DNA from: an uncultured Verrucomicrobiales bacterium
GTDB lineage: Bacteria > Verrucomicrobiota > Verrucomicrobiia > Verrucomicrobiales > Akkermansiaceae
Direction of reading: 5' to 3'
NCBI GenBank assembly: GCA_937934595.1
Contig: CALGZA010000046.1
Span: forward strand, 1 to 64,000
DNA length: 64,000 nucleotides
A program made the position numbers and the translations under genes. This document shows, piece by piece, positions 40,752-49,485 of the stretch (positions are counted from its first letter, which is position 1; every line of letters starts with the position of its first letter). The notes below the pieces were generated by a model that had not been told where the DNA came from, did not search any database, and was given only the letters and a program-made list of their open reading frames with translations.

Positions 40752-41288
40752 TTATTTGAGAAGTGTGTTGATTTTTTGGAGGATGGCTGGGGTGTCTTGG
40801 AGTCTGCCTTTTCCGGTGTATCCGCAGGCGAGCATTCCATCTTGTTCTGGTCCGACGAAGTGGCAGCCGTCCTTGGTGAGAGTTTGGATATTGCGCTGTG
40901 TGGCTGGGTGGTCCCACATTTTACCGTTCATGGCTGGAGCGATGAGTGTTGGGGCTTTGGTAGCTAGGTAGATAGATGTTAGGGGGTCTGGAGCTAGGCC
41001 GTTTGCGATGAGGCCGATGGTGTTGGCGCTGGCTGGGGCGATTATTAGGAGGTCTGCTTTGTCAGCCAGGTCGATGTGTCCTGGTTTCCATGCTTGTTTT
41101 TCGTCTTCAAGTGAAGTTAGGACTGGATTTCTGGATAAGACTTGGAGGGTGAGAGGGGTGATGAATTCTGTGGCTGTATGGGTCATGACGACGTGGACGT
41201 CATGGCCGTCTTTGGTGAGTTGTGAGGTGATGTCTGCGGCTTTGTATGCAGCGATGGATCCGGTGATTCCTAAGATAATGCAGGGCAT
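40752..41288 (-). CDS. coaC: Phosphopantothenoylcysteine decarboxylase CoaC (flavoprotein, stand-alone)
   Basis: This 178-residue flavoprotein matches the N-terminal half of CoaBC, which decarboxylates phosphopantothenoylcysteine. ILGITGSIAAYKA (5-17) is the FMN-binding start, HIDLADKADLLIIAPASANTIGLIANGLAPD (about 71-101) holds the catalytic His region, and APAMNGKMWDHPATQRN (near 117) holds the Asn/Met motif. GPEQDGMLACGYTGKGRL places the active Cys near 155. It ends where the ligase half would begin. CoaB is a separate gene at 25560-26204. It lies 21 bases after glgA on the same strand. Confidence 0.9.
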   Translation of the reverse strand: MPCIILGITGSIAAYKAADITSQLTKDGHDVHVVMTHTATEFITPLTLQVLSRNPVLTSLEDEKQAWKPGHIDLADKADLLIIAPASANTIGLIANGLAPDPLTSIYLATKAPTLIAPAMNGKMWDHPATQRNIQTLTKDGCHFVGPEQDGMLACGYTGKGRLQDTPAILQKINTLLK

Positions 41289-41309
41289 GGTGTTGATATG
41301 AGTTTGTGG

Positions 41310-42857
41310 TTATGTGGTATGTTGGATAATGGGGCGGCCGAGCATTTTAGCGTATAGCTCGATGTAGGCGGATGCTGTGGTTTTGTGGTTAAAGCGTAGT
41401 TTTGATTCTGTCATTATACGTTTTATGGTTTGGGATTTTTTGTGCTGAGGCCAGTTGTGGAATTTGATGGCTTCGTCTATTGCCCATCTGAGGCCTTGTG
41501 TTCCGTAGTCGTCGAATCTGAATCCGTTGCCTTTTTTTCCGTCGAGGTGGATGTGTTCTATGGTGTCGTGTATGCCCCCTGTGTTGTGAACTACTGGGAT
41601 GGTTCCGTACATGGGTGCGGCCATTTGGGGGAGTCCGCATGGTTCGAACTTGGATGGCATGATGATGAAGTCTGAAGCGGCGTAGGCGAGGCGAGAGAGT
41701 TTTTCGTTAAAGGGTCTTACGGCGACTCTGTGGTGAAGTGCGTGGTGGTTGACGATGTCATGGAAGTGTTTTTCATATTCCCCGCTTGCGACGATACCGA
41801 TTTGAAGTCCGATTTCATTGTAGTCTGCGGTGAGTTGGTAGAGGATATCTGCTAGTAATTGGCAGCCTTTTTGCATGGGGTCTAGTCTGGATGGCCAGTA
41901 GAATAGTGGGGCATTGGGGTCTTCGGTGAGTCCGACGGTTTGTTGAAATTGTTTTTTGTTTGCTGCTTTTCCTTCTGTGTGTGTTTGTGAGTTGAAGTGG
42001 TGTTTGATGCGGTTGTCGGTCTCTGGGTTAAAGGATGCATCTGGTGCGTTGATGATACCGCTGGCGTTATTTGAGTATAGTTTGTTAGCGAGTTCTGTCT
42101 GGATGGCTTGTGGTATGAATGGGTGCTTGCCTTCTACGATTTCGTAGAGGAAGGACTGGCTTACTGTGTTGACGTGATGGGATGCGAAGATGCCTGTGGC
42201 TAGGCAGTCAACGTGTTTGTTATGGCGTGCGTCGTCGTAGTTACTGGGTGCGCTGTTGAAGTAGAGGTTTTCCCAGTATTCTGAGGCGTCAATGCCGCGG
42301 TCTTCGATCTCGCCCATGGTGAGTCTTTCTGAGTGTGTGTTATGGAGGGTGAATAGGCATGGGATGTTGATTTTTTTAGATACTGCTGGGACGAGTGCTG
42401 TCATCCAGTCATTGCAGTGGATGAGGTCTGGCTGGACTTTTGGAATGATGTTATTGATGACTTCTCTTTGGAAGGCGAGAGCAGCTAGGTGATTGTGGGT
42501 GGCATCGTAGACTTGATTTTTTTTGTAGAAGATATGGTCTTCTGCTAGGTGGATGCGTTGTTCACCGAGAGTGTCTGCAATTTTTTCTTTGGCTCTTTGG
42601 ATGATGTCTTTTCCTTCTGAACTAAACATTTTTGAGTAGTTAGGGAGTGCGACATGAACGTCTGCGCCTAGTTCAAAAAGGGCGTTTATGAGTGATGAAG
42701 AGACGTCTGCCATGCCCCCTGCCTTGGCTGACATTCTCTGTGCCATGTTGCCCATGCCTGCTGGGAGGTAGGTGATTTCTGGTGTTACGATGAGTATTCT
42801 GGGGCTTTTACTGTGTTCAGCCTTACTGCGATGTGCGGTTTCAGAATAATTGTTCAT
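41310..42857 (-). CDS. glgA: Glycogen synthase, GT5 family
   Basis: This 515-residue glycosyltransferase elongates glycogen from ADP-glucose. The substrate lysine motif, usually KxGGL, is K45-A-G-G-M-A-D-V. DLIHCNDWMTALVP follows, and the C-terminal GT-B half has SRLDPMQKGCQLL, ASDFIIMPSKFEPCGLPQMAAPMYGTIPVV and NTGGIHDTI. An extra LPAGMGNMAQRMSA precedes the lysine motif, a variation seen in some non-proteobacterial GlgA. A strong hairpin lies 5 bases before the ATG. The coaC gene follows after 21 bases. No other glg gene is in the window. Confidence 0.92.
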   Translation of the reverse strand: MNNYSETAHRSKAEHSKSPRILIVTPEITYLPAGMGNMAQRMSAKAGGMADVSSSLINALFELGADVHVALPNYSKMFSSEGKDIIQRAKEKIADTLGEQRIHLAEDHIFYKKNQVYDATHNHLAALAFQREVINNIIPKVQPDLIHCNDWMTALVPAVSKKINIPCLFTLHNTHSERLTMGEIEDRGIDASEYWENLYFNSAPSNYDDARHNKHVDCLATGIFASHHVNTVSQSFLYEIVEGKHPFIPQAIQTELANKLYSNNASGIINAPDASFNPETDNRIKHHFNSQTHTEGKAANKKQFQQTVGLTEDPNAPLFYWPSRLDPMQKGCQLLADILYQLTADYNEIGLQIGIVASGEYEKHFHDIVNHHALHHRVAVRPFNEKLSRLAYAASDFIIMPSKFEPCGLPQMAAPMYGTIPVVHNTGGIHDTIEHIHLDGKKGNGFRFDDYGTQGLRWAIDEAIKFHNWPQHKKSQTIKRIMTESKLRFNHKTTASAYIELYAKMLGRPIIQHTT

Positions 42858-42862
42858 TATAT

Positions 42863-42890
42863 ACCAGAGGATGTATCAGAATCCTCTGGT
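42863..42890 (-). promoter_or_regulatory. Hairpin immediately upstream of glgA
   Basis: Perfect 10-bp arms ACCAGAGGAT and ATCCTCTGGT enclose an 8-base loop and end 5 bases before the glgA ATG on the minus strand. The 5' arm contains an AGAGGAT Shine-Dalgarno-like sequence that the stem would hide. No T run follows, so it is not a clear murA terminator. Confidence 0.45.
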
Positions 42891-42952
42891 GATGGCAATG
42901 AAGTTAGGGTGACGGCTTTGAAAAAAGGGGTCATATGGGCTTGTGGAATTTT

Positions 42953-44230
42953 TTATTCTCTTACTCTTTCGACGTTTGCTCCGAGGAGGAGTAGTTTTTC
43001 GTCGATGTGCTCGTAGCCGCGATCGATGTGGTATAGGCGAGAGATTTCTGTGCTTCCTTTTGCTGTGAGGGCGGATAAGACGAGAGCGGCAGAAGCTCTG
43101 AGGTCTGAGGCCATGACTGGGGCTGCGGATAGCTGTTCGACTCCAGTGATGACAGCGGTGCCGTTATCGACTTTCATGTCTGCGCCCATGCGTGACATTT
43201 CTGCACAGTGCATGAAGCGCTGAGGGAAGATGGTGTCTTCGATGACTGATATTCCTGGAGTGACGGCGAATAGTGATGAGAACTGTGCCTGCATGTCAGT
43301 GGGGAAGTTAGGGTGAGGAGCTGTGGTGATTTTGCAGCCTTTTGGGTTTTTTCCTGGTTTGACGGTGACGGAATTTCCTGCTGTGGAGAACTCAACGCTG
43401 TGTCCTGCTTCGATGAGTTTTTCTGTGACAGGTATGAGGTGATCTTGGTTGACGCGATTGAGCGTGATGCCGTTATCTGGGCAACCGGCCATGGCGCCAG
43501 CAACCATGTAGGTGCCTGCTTCGATACGGTCTGGGATGATGGTGTGTTCGACTCCGTGTAGTTTTTCGACTCCTTCGATGGTGACTCGTCTTGTTCCTGC
43601 TCCTTCGATTTTGGCGCCCATTGAGTTAAGGAAGTTAGCGAGGTCGACCACTTCTGGTTCGCAAGCGGCGGATTCGATGATGGTTGTGCCTTTGGCTAGG
43701 ACGGCTGCCATCATGAGGTTGTCTGTTCCGAGGACGGTGGGGCCGTGTTTGCCGCGGAGGTCGACTTCGGTTCCGGTTAGGCCGTTAGGAGCTTTCATGT
43801 CCATGTTGCCTCCTTCCATGTTGATGTCGGCTCCGATGGCGCGGAGTCCTTTGAGGTGGAGGTCAACGGGGCGATCACCGATGACGCAGCCTCCTGGGAG
43901 GGAGACTGTGGCTTTACCGAGGCGGGTGAGTAGTGGGCCCATTACGCAGATGGAGGCGCGCATTTTGCGGACGAGTTCATATGGGGCGTCCGAGATGATG
44001 TTAGCTGCGTTGATGCGGACGGTTCCGCTGGAGCGTTCTACTTCTGCTCCGAGAGCGGAGAGTATTTGGATCATGTAGTTGGTGTCAGATACGTCTGGGA
44101 CGCGGCGTATGATGACGTCTTCTTCGGTGAGGAGAGCGGCAGCGAGGATGGGGAGCGATGCGTTTTTAGCTCCTGAGATATTGATAGATCCTTTTAGTGT
44201 GCTGCCTCCGTGTACGATTAGTTTGTCCAT
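42953..44230 (-). CDS. murA: UDP-N-acetylglucosamine 1-carboxyvinyltransferase MurA
   Basis: This 425-residue enzyme transfers enolpyruvate from PEP to UDP-GlcNAc, the first committed step of peptidoglycan synthesis. The start ([31 protein letters not shown]) and the catalytic Cys115 in [17 protein letters not shown] are conserved; this Cys is the target of fosfomycin. [19 protein letters not shown] is the usual C-terminal loop. It is the third gene of the prfA-prmC-murA unit, 43 bases after prmC. Confidence 0.97.
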   Translation of the reverse strand: MDKLIVHGGSTLKGSINISGAKNASLPILAAALLTEEDVIIRRVPDVSDTNYMIQILSALGAEVERSSGTVRINAANIISDAPYELVRKMRASICVMGPLLTRLGKATVSLPGGCVIGDRPVDLHLKGLRAIGADINMEGGNMDMKAPNGLTGTEVDLRGKHGPTVLGTDNLMMAAVLAKGTTIIESAACEPEVVDLANFLNSMGAKIEGAGTRRVTIEGVEKLHGVEHTIIPDRIEAGTYMVAGAMAGCPDNGITLNRVNQDHLIPVTEKLIEAGHSVEFSTAGNSVTVKPGKNPKGCKITTAPHPNFPTDMQAQFSSLFAVTPGISVIEDTIFPQRFMHCAEMSRMGADMKVDNGTAVITGVEQLSAAPVMASDLRASAALVLSALTAKGSTEISRLYHIDRGYEHIDEKLLLLGANVERVRE

Positions 44231-44273
44231 GATATTAGGTGTGTTTTATGAGTGTGTAGTAGTTGTTGTTGTT

Positions 44274-45185
44274 TTAAAATTTTGCAATTGGGAAGCGGGG
44301 TATACCGGCTAAGTCTTGAGTGGTGGAGATGTCTGAGAATCCGGCGAGTTTAAGTAGGTTTTCTACGGTGGAGGATTGGTGAATGCCGATTTCTAGGGCT
44401 ATTTGAGCGTCTTTGTTTAGGTGGTTCGTGACTTGGGTAATGAATATTTTGATGATGTCTAGTCCATCATGGCCGCCGTATAGGGCTAGGTCTGGATCGT
44501 GGTCGAGCTCGGGGGCGAGTTCTGGGCGGTCTGTTTCTGGGACGTATGGCAGGTTTGCTATGATTAGGTCGTATTTGCTATCTACTCTTGAGAATAGGTT
44601 TGATGTTAAAAAGGTCACATTTTTTATACCAAGTAGTTCAGTATTTTCTTTGGCTAGGCTGAGAGCTTCATCTGAGATGTCTGCGCAAGTGACTTCTACT
44701 GGCATGCCTAGTTCTGCGGCGAGAGTGATGCCGATGACACCTGAGCCGCATCCCATGTCTAGGATTTTGAGTTTAGTTTTATGTGTGGGTGGCTCGGTTT
44801 CTATGGGAGTGAGGGGTGCTGGGGGGCCGATGAAGGGTGGGTGGGATAGTTTTTTGTTGGCTAGCTCGATGGCTATTTCGACGAGTTCTTCGGTTTCTGG
44901 TCTGGGGATGAGTGCGCGTTTGTCTGTTTTGAATTCACGGCGGAAGAACTCTACGGTGCCTAGTAAGTGCTGTATGGGTGTTCCTTCGCCACGGAGTTTT
45001 AGTTTTTCTCTGAGTGGGGTTAGGTGAGTTTCATCAAGTAGCTGGTCGAATCTGGTGTAGAGTTGGATTTTGCTGATATCGAGTTGGTGGCAGATAAGGA
45101 GCTGCATGTTACGGCGCGCATCTTCGATGCCTTTTTTTTCAAGCCACTGAGTGCCGCCGTCGAGAGTTTCTAGAATGGTTTTCAA
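44274..45185 (-). CDS. prmC: Release-factor N5-glutamine methyltransferase PrmC
   Basis: This 303-residue enzyme methylates the GGQ glutamine of release factors. It starts at a TTG (45185), 8 bases after prfA. The N-terminal helical domain and RPETEELVE (95-103) precede SAM motif ILDMGCGSGVIGI (141-153), CADISDEAL and the catalytic segment ANLPYV (210-215). The usual motif is NPPY; here it is NLPY, which keeps Asn and Tyr. A Pro-rich insertion (HPPFIGPPAPLTPIETEPPT) lies at 115-134. The position directly after its substrate gene prfA is standard. Confidence 0.92.
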   Translation of the reverse strand: MKTILETLDGGTQWLEKKGIEDARRNMQLLICHQLDISKIQLYTRFDQLLDETHLTPLREKLKLRGEGTPIQHLLGTVEFFRREFKTDKRALIPRPETEELVEIAIELANKKLSHPPFIGPPAPLTPIETEPPTHKTKLKILDMGCGSGVIGITLAAELGMPVEVTCADISDEALSLAKENTELLGIKNVTFLTSNLFSRVDSKYDLIIANLPYVPETDRPELAPELDHDPDLALYGGHDGLDIIKIFITQVTNHLNKDAQIALEIGIHQSSTVENLLKLAGFSDISTTQDLAGIPRFPIAKF

Positions 45186-45193
45186 GGAATTAT

Positions 45194-46285
45194 TTATTGC
45201 AAGCCTGCTTCAGCTAGGCGTTCTTCCATGGCAGCTTTTTGGAGGTTTTCTACAAATTCTGAGATGTCGCCGTTCATGATGCCGTCCATGTTATGGGAGG
45301 TGTGATTGATGCGGTGATCTGTGACGCGAGATTGAGGGAAGTTGTAGGTGCGTATTTTTTCGGATCTGTCGCCAGAGCCTATTTGTGATTTTCTTTGAGC
45401 TGAATATTTTTCGGATTCTTCACGGACTTTGGCTTCGTAGAGTTTTGAGCGCATGATTTGGAGTCCTATTTCGCGGTTCTGAGTTTGGCTTCTTCCGTCT
45501 TGGCATTTTACTTGTAGGCCGGTGGGTAGGTGAGTGATTTGGACGCAGGAGTCTGTGGTGTTAACGTGCTGACCTCCTGAACCGCCTGAGCGTGTTGCTT
45601 GGATGTGGAGGTCTTCTTTTTTGAGTTCTATGTCAACTTCTTCTGCTTCTGGGAGGACGGCTACAGTGACAGTGGAAGTGTGGATTCTGCCTTGGGTTTC
45701 TGTGGCTGGGACGCGCTGGACGCGGTGGACTCCTGATTCGTATTTAAGGAATCTGAATACTTCTTCGCCGGTTACTTTAAGGGTTACTTCTTTGAATCCT
45801 CCGACATCAGAGGGGCTGGTGTCTAGGACGGCTATTTTCCAGCCTCTGCTTGAGACGTAGCGTTCGTACATTTTCATGACTTCGGCAACGAAGAGGCTTG
45901 CTTCATCACCACCAGCTCCTGCGCGGATTTCTACGAGGGCGTCACGGTCTTCGGTGGGGTCTCTGGGAAGAAGAGCGTATTGAACGTCTTGCGAGAGTTG
46001 TTTTATTTTGGCTTCGAGTGCTGGGATTTCTTCTTGTGCCATTTCTACGATTTCTTCGTCATCTTCTTTGAGGAGTTCTTGGTTATCGGTGAGGTTTTGT
46101 TTGCAGTTGGCTAGTTCATCCCACATTTCGAGTAGTTGCTTGAGTCTGCCGTGCTCGCGCATTGTCTCGGTAGCTTTTTTTTGGTCTGAGAATAGATCTG
46201 GGTCTGAGATAGCTATCTCTACCTCTGCAAATCTTTGTTTGCGCATCTCAACTAAGGGTCCGTAATCCATGGGCAGAGACTCCAT
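45194..46285 (-). CDS. prfA: Peptide chain release factor 1
   Basis: This 363-residue factor ends translation at UAA and UAG. GGQ is at 237-239 in GSGGQHVNTTDS, and the stop-codon motif PAT is at 193-195 in RVQRVPATETQGRIHTST, which identifies RF1 rather than RF2 (SPF). RSQTQNREIGLQIMRSKLY and the terminal helices follow. It is the first gene of the operon with prmC and murA. A second ATG five codons later (MDYGPLVEMRKQRF) could be the start. Confidence 0.97.
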   Translation of the reverse strand: MESLPMDYGPLVEMRKQRFAEVEIAISDPDLFSDQKKATETMREHGRLKQLLEMWDELANCKQNLTDNQELLKEDDEEIVEMAQEEIPALEAKIKQLSQDVQYALLPRDPTEDRDALVEIRAGAGGDEASLFVAEVMKMYERYVSSRGWKIAVLDTSPSDVGGFKEVTLKVTGEEVFRFLKYESGVHRVQRVPATETQGRIHTSTVTVAVLPEAEEVDIELKKEDLHIQATRSGGSGGQHVNTTDSCVQITHLPTGLQVKCQDGRSQTQNREIGLQIMRSKLYEAKVREESEKYSAQRKSQIGSGDRSEKIRTYNFPQSRVTDHRINHTSHNMDGIMNGDISEFVENLQKAAMEERLAEAGLQ

Positions 46286-46395
46286 GGTGTGGATTGAAGG
46301 TGCAAGAATAAATATGTTCTAAGTTGCGATTATCGTGTTTCTTTGGTGGAGGTTTGTTGATGTTGGTGTATGATTGCGAGATTATGATATTTGAG

Positions 46396-47271
46396 ATGAA
46401 GTATTTTTGGGTTCTTATGGGTATGAGTGTGTTGTGTTGTTTGCCATGTGAGGCACAGAAGAAGTCTCCCTTACAGGCATCGTATATGCATCAATTTGGT
46501 GGTGATGATGGTGGTGGTTCAGTGACTGTTGATAGGTGGAGTATGCGTGGTGGGGTTCCGTTGATTCTTGATGATGGTAATTTGTTGGCTCTTGGTTTTC
46601 GGTATTCAATGAGTGATTATGATTTTGATGGGACATTAGCGGAGTGGGGGAGAGTCAATAGGGGGATGCTGGGTTTGGCGTCACGCTGGAGGGTAAATGA
46701 TGAGTGGTTGTGGGGTAATTATGGGGCTGTAGGGTTTGCGGCGGAGGAGGGAGCTCGAGTTGAGGATGGTATAAGCTTTAGTTTTGTGAGTATGGGTGAA
46801 TATAGATTTAGTGATCGGTTGATGATGGGGCCTGGGGTTGGTGTTTCGGGCAAGATTGATAGGGGAATGAGTATTTTTCCTGTAATTGCTATAAAGTGGG
46901 ATATTTCTGATGAATGGATGTTGGCTTCTGGGCCATCTGAGGTGGCGGAGACTGGAGCGAATTTGTATTTGGATTATAGGCCTAGGGTTTTGGGTGATAG
47001 GTGGGTGTTTTCCGTTGGTGGGTCTTTTGGTAGTCAATCGTTTAAATTGGATGCTAGTCATAGCGGTGCGCCTGAGTCAGGAGAGGAGAAGTTGGGGACG
47101 GCTTATGCTGCTGCTAGTTATCAATTGGAGCGTGGGTTGAAGTTTAGTTTGGTGAGCGGGTATCATTTTTATCAGAGTTATGAGACGTATGCGGGTGATG
47201 GAGGGGTGATGAGTGAGGAGGATCTGGGAGGGTCTATGTTTGTTGGTGTTTCTGTGGGTGTTGATTTCTAG
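46396..47271 (+). CDS. Outer-membrane beta-barrel-like exported protein
   Basis: This 291-residue protein starts at the ATG at 46396, which gives a good signal peptide (MKYFWVLMGMSVLCCLPCEA); earlier ATGs at 46324 and 46384 add residues without benefit. The mature part has alternating strands (LLALGFRYSMSDYDF, WLWGNYGAVGFA, FSFVSMGEYRF, FPVIAIKWDI, ANLYLDYRPRVL, YAAASYQL) and ends in VGVSVGVDF, a terminal Phe as in outer-membrane proteins. It resembles the DUF6268 type of unassigned barrel proteins. It is divergent from prfA. Its function is unknown. Confidence 0.65.
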   Translation: MKYFWVLMGMSVLCCLPCEAQKKSPLQASYMHQFGGDDGGGSVTVDRWSMRGGVPLILDDGNLLALGFRYSMSDYDFDGTLAEWGRVNRGMLGLASRWRVNDEWLWGNYGAVGFAAEEGARVEDGISFSFVSMGEYRFSDRLMMGPGVGVSGKIDRGMSIFPVIAIKWDISDEWMLASGPSEVAETGANLYLDYRPRVLGDRWVFSVGGSFGSQSFKLDASHSGAPESGEEKLGTAYAAASYQLERGLKFSLVSGYHFYQSYETYAGDGGVMSEEDLGGSMFVGVSVGVDF

Positions 47272-47484
47272 TTTGTTGGTTTTATGTATTTTATGATGTG
47301 GTTTCGTTTTGATGTAAATTAGGAGGTGTGGAGTCAAAAAAACAAAAAATTGAGCGATTTCGCTTGTGGAGTTGACGTGATTGGGTTATGTCCCGCGTCC
47401 GCCTGAGGTGTATCACTATGAATTCACTGAAGGATAGCGCTTAAGCTAGCATTAAATATAACATTTAAGCTGACCCGCAAAATT
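47272..47484 (+). promoter_or_regulatory. Leader region of the truncated spc operon
   Basis: This 213-base space precedes rplE, where rplN and rplX would normally be. The composition changes near 47390 from G/T-rich to balanced. A GCTTAA/TTAAGC inverted pair lies at 47440-47473 and a small AGCGA/TCGCT hairpin near 47353. A promoter is expected because rplE now begins the operon. A TTGACG at 47372 is a possible -35 box, but no matching -10 is clear. Confidence 0.35.
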
Positions 47485-48051
47485 ATGAAACCAAGCATGC
47501 AAACATATTACGAGGATACAGTCCGCGCAGCTCTTACAAAAGAGCTCGGCTGCACCAATCCTCACGAGGTGCCCGCACTAGAGAAGATCGTTGTGACCAC
47601 ACATTGTGGTAAAGCGACTGACCGCAAGCAGGCAGTAGAAGATTCCGTTGAGGAGATAGCTAAAATCACAGGCCAGAAGCCATCTGTATCTTACGCACGT
47701 AAGTCAGTTGCTAACTTCAAGGTTCGTGAAGGTGAGGCAGTAGGAGCCCGTGTTACACTAAGAGGTAATACAATGTGGGAATTCCTTGATCGTTTCATTC
47801 ATGTGACGGCTCCAAACATCCGTGACTTTCGCGGTATTTCATCTAAGAGTTTTGATGGTAAGGGTAACTACGCAGTGGGTATCCCAGATCAGTCAATTTT
47901 CCCAGAGGTTGAGCTAGACAAGATTAAGCGTGAGATCGGATTTGATCTTATTTTCGTAACTTCAGCTACTAATGATGAAGCGGGGCGTGCGTTGCTTTCA
48001 GCGCTCGGGATGCCTTATCGTGTGCACAAGAAGGAAGATTCAGTGGCTTAA
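47485..48051 (+). CDS. rplE: 50S ribosomal protein L5
   Basis: This is ribosomal protein L5, 188 residues, which binds 5S rRNA in the central protuberance. Motifs TNPHEVPALEKIVVTTHCG, ITGQKPSVSYARKSVANFKVREG and RDFRGISSKSFDGKGNYAVGI are characteristic. Four extra residues precede MQTYYED and may be part of the real start or not. It is the first gene of this operon; rplN and rplX, which normally precede it, are missing. Codon use is balanced, unlike most genes here. No Shine-Dalgarno sequence is visible; the leader is A/T-rich. Confidence 0.97.
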   Translation: MKPSMQTYYEDTVRAALTKELGCTNPHEVPALEKIVVTTHCGKATDRKQAVEDSVEEIAKITGQKPSVSYARKSVANFKVREGEAVGARVTLRGNTMWEFLDRFIHVTAPNIRDFRGISSKSFDGKGNYAVGIPDQSIFPEVELDKIKREIGFDLIFVTSATNDEAGRALLSALGMPYRVHKKEDSVA

Positions 48052-48094
48052 TTGCCTTCATTTAACAATTTTAATTTAGAAAAGGATAAATATT

Positions 48095-48496
48095 ATGGCA
48101 GTACTCAGTGACCCAGTATCCGACTTTATTACACGTTTGAAGAATGCTTCGAATGCAGGTAATGAGTCATTCACAGCTCCATTCTCTAAGATGAAAGCGG
48201 AGATCGCTAGGATTCTTACGGAAGAAGGCTACATTTGGAACTACGAAACCAAGACTGATGGGAAGTTCCCGGAGATTCTTGTAAAGGTTAAATACTCAGA
48301 CGCGGGTGAAGCAGTGCTTCAGGATGTGAAGAGGGTATCTAAGCCAGGACTTCGTCAGTATGTTAATGCGTCAGAGATGCCGCGTGTTCTCAGTGGTTTA
48401 GGTATCGCGATCATCTCTACTTCGAAAGGATTGATGACCGGTCAGAAGGCACGTAAAGCAAAGCTTGGTGGTGAGCACATCGCTAATGTTTGGTAG
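48095..48496 (+). CDS. rpsH: 30S ribosomal protein S8
   Basis: This is ribosomal protein S8, 133 residues, a primary 16S-rRNA binder. SDPVSDFITRLKNASNAGNESFTAPFSKMKAEIARILTEEGYI is the conserved start, and the C-terminal STSKGLMTGQKARKAKLGGEHIANVW the RNA-binding end. AAAAGGA about 10 bases upstream may act as ribosome site. It follows rplE after 43 bases; the usual rpsN between them is absent. Confidence 0.97.
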   Translation: MAVLSDPVSDFITRLKNASNAGNESFTAPFSKMKAEIARILTEEGYIWNYETKTDGKFPEILVKVKYSDAGEAVLQDVKRVSKPGLRQYVNASEMPRVLSGLGIAIISTSKGLMTGQKARKAKLGGEHIANVW

Positions 48497-48528
48497 TCAA
48501 CATTTAATCAACTAAAGTAGATAAAATT

Positions 48529-49068
48529 ATGTCACGCGTAGGATTAAAAACAATCACACTACCTGAGAAGGTTACTGTATCTGATAAGAACAGTCTCATA
48601 ACTGTGGAGGGGCCTAAAGGGAAGCTCGAATATCAGCTTCCGTTAGGGATTAGCCTCAAGCAGGAGGACGGAACACTAACCGTTCAGAGGGCGACTGAAG
48701 GTCGTTCACACAGGGCGCTTCACGGCACAGCTCGTAGTCTCATTCAGAATATGATCATTGGAGTAACTGATGGTTATAGCAAGGATCTAGAGATTTTAGG
48801 AGTTGGTTTCCGTGCGGCAGTTAAGGGCGCGGTCCTTGATTTAAGTCTTGGTAAGTCACACCCTATTCTTCACCCTATTCCAGAGGGAGTTAAAGTCACA
48901 GTTGCTGATAACACTAAACTGAAGGTTGAGGGGATCGATAAGCAGGAAGTAGGGCAGTTTGCCGCTGAGGTGCGCGCCTATTACAAGCCAGAGCCTTATA
49001 AGGGTAAAGGTGTCCGTTATGTTGGCGAATACGTTCGTCGTAAGGCAGGTAAGAGCGTTGGTAAATAA
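48529..49068 (+). CDS. rplF: 50S ribosomal protein L6
   Basis: This is ribosomal protein L6, 179 residues with the two related L6 domains. SRVGLKTITLPEKVTVSD begins domain 1, and DLEILGVGFRAAVKGAVLDLSLGKSHPI the second; the end PYKGKGVRYVGEYVRRKAGKS is the conserved rRNA-binding tail. It lies 32 bases after rpsH. Confidence 0.97.
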   Translation: MSRVGLKTITLPEKVTVSDKNSLITVEGPKGKLEYQLPLGISLKQEDGTLTVQRATEGRSHRALHGTARSLIQNMIIGVTDGYSKDLEILGVGFRAAVKGAVLDLSLGKSHPILHPIPEGVKVTVADNTKLKVEGIDKQEVGQFAAEVRAYYKPEPYKGKGVRYVGEYVRRKAGKSVGK

Positions 49069-49114
49069 CCGGTGCACACCATTACAATTATAATCTCAAA
49101 CTGAAAATCAGAAA

Positions 49115-49471
49115 ATGAGCACACTCAATCGTAAGAAAGTCCGCCAGCGTATTCACCGCCGTATCAGAAAGAAGCTTTCTGGCACAGCTGAACGTCCACG
49201 CTTAGCGGTAAATTATTCAAATCAACACATCTATGCGCAGGTTATAGATGATGTAACGGGAACCACACTATGTGCGGCTTCTAGTCTAGATAAGTCCATT
49301 GAAAAGGGATCTTCTAATGCTGCTACAGCGGCTAAGGTAGGATCACTGGTAGCGGAGAAAGCAAAGGGAAAGAATATAGAAGCTGTGGTTTTTGATCGCG
49401 GCGGTCATCTTTTCCACGGTAAAATCAAATCACTCGCTGACGCAGCACGTGAGGCAGGACTTAAATTCTAA
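49115..49471 (+). CDS. rplR: 50S ribosomal protein L18
   Basis: This is ribosomal protein L18, 118 residues, which binds 5S rRNA together with L5. The basic N-terminus [27 protein letters not shown] and the end [29 protein letters not shown] are typical. It lies 46 bases after rplF and 14 bases before rpsE. The leader has no Shine-Dalgarno sequence. Confidence 0.97.
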   Translation: MSTLNRKKVRQRIHRRIRKKLSGTAERPRLAVNYSNQHIYAQVIDDVTGTTLCAASSLDKSIEKGSSNAATAAKVGSLVAEKAKGKNIEAVVFDRGGHLFHGKIKSLADAAREAGLKF

Positions 49472-49485
49472 TCAATCACGAAACA

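Noticed and set aside
47272..47484. tRNA gene or riboswitch upstream of rplE
   Set aside because: No cloverleaf or recognised riboswitch core could be folded by eye; only short inverted pairs are present.
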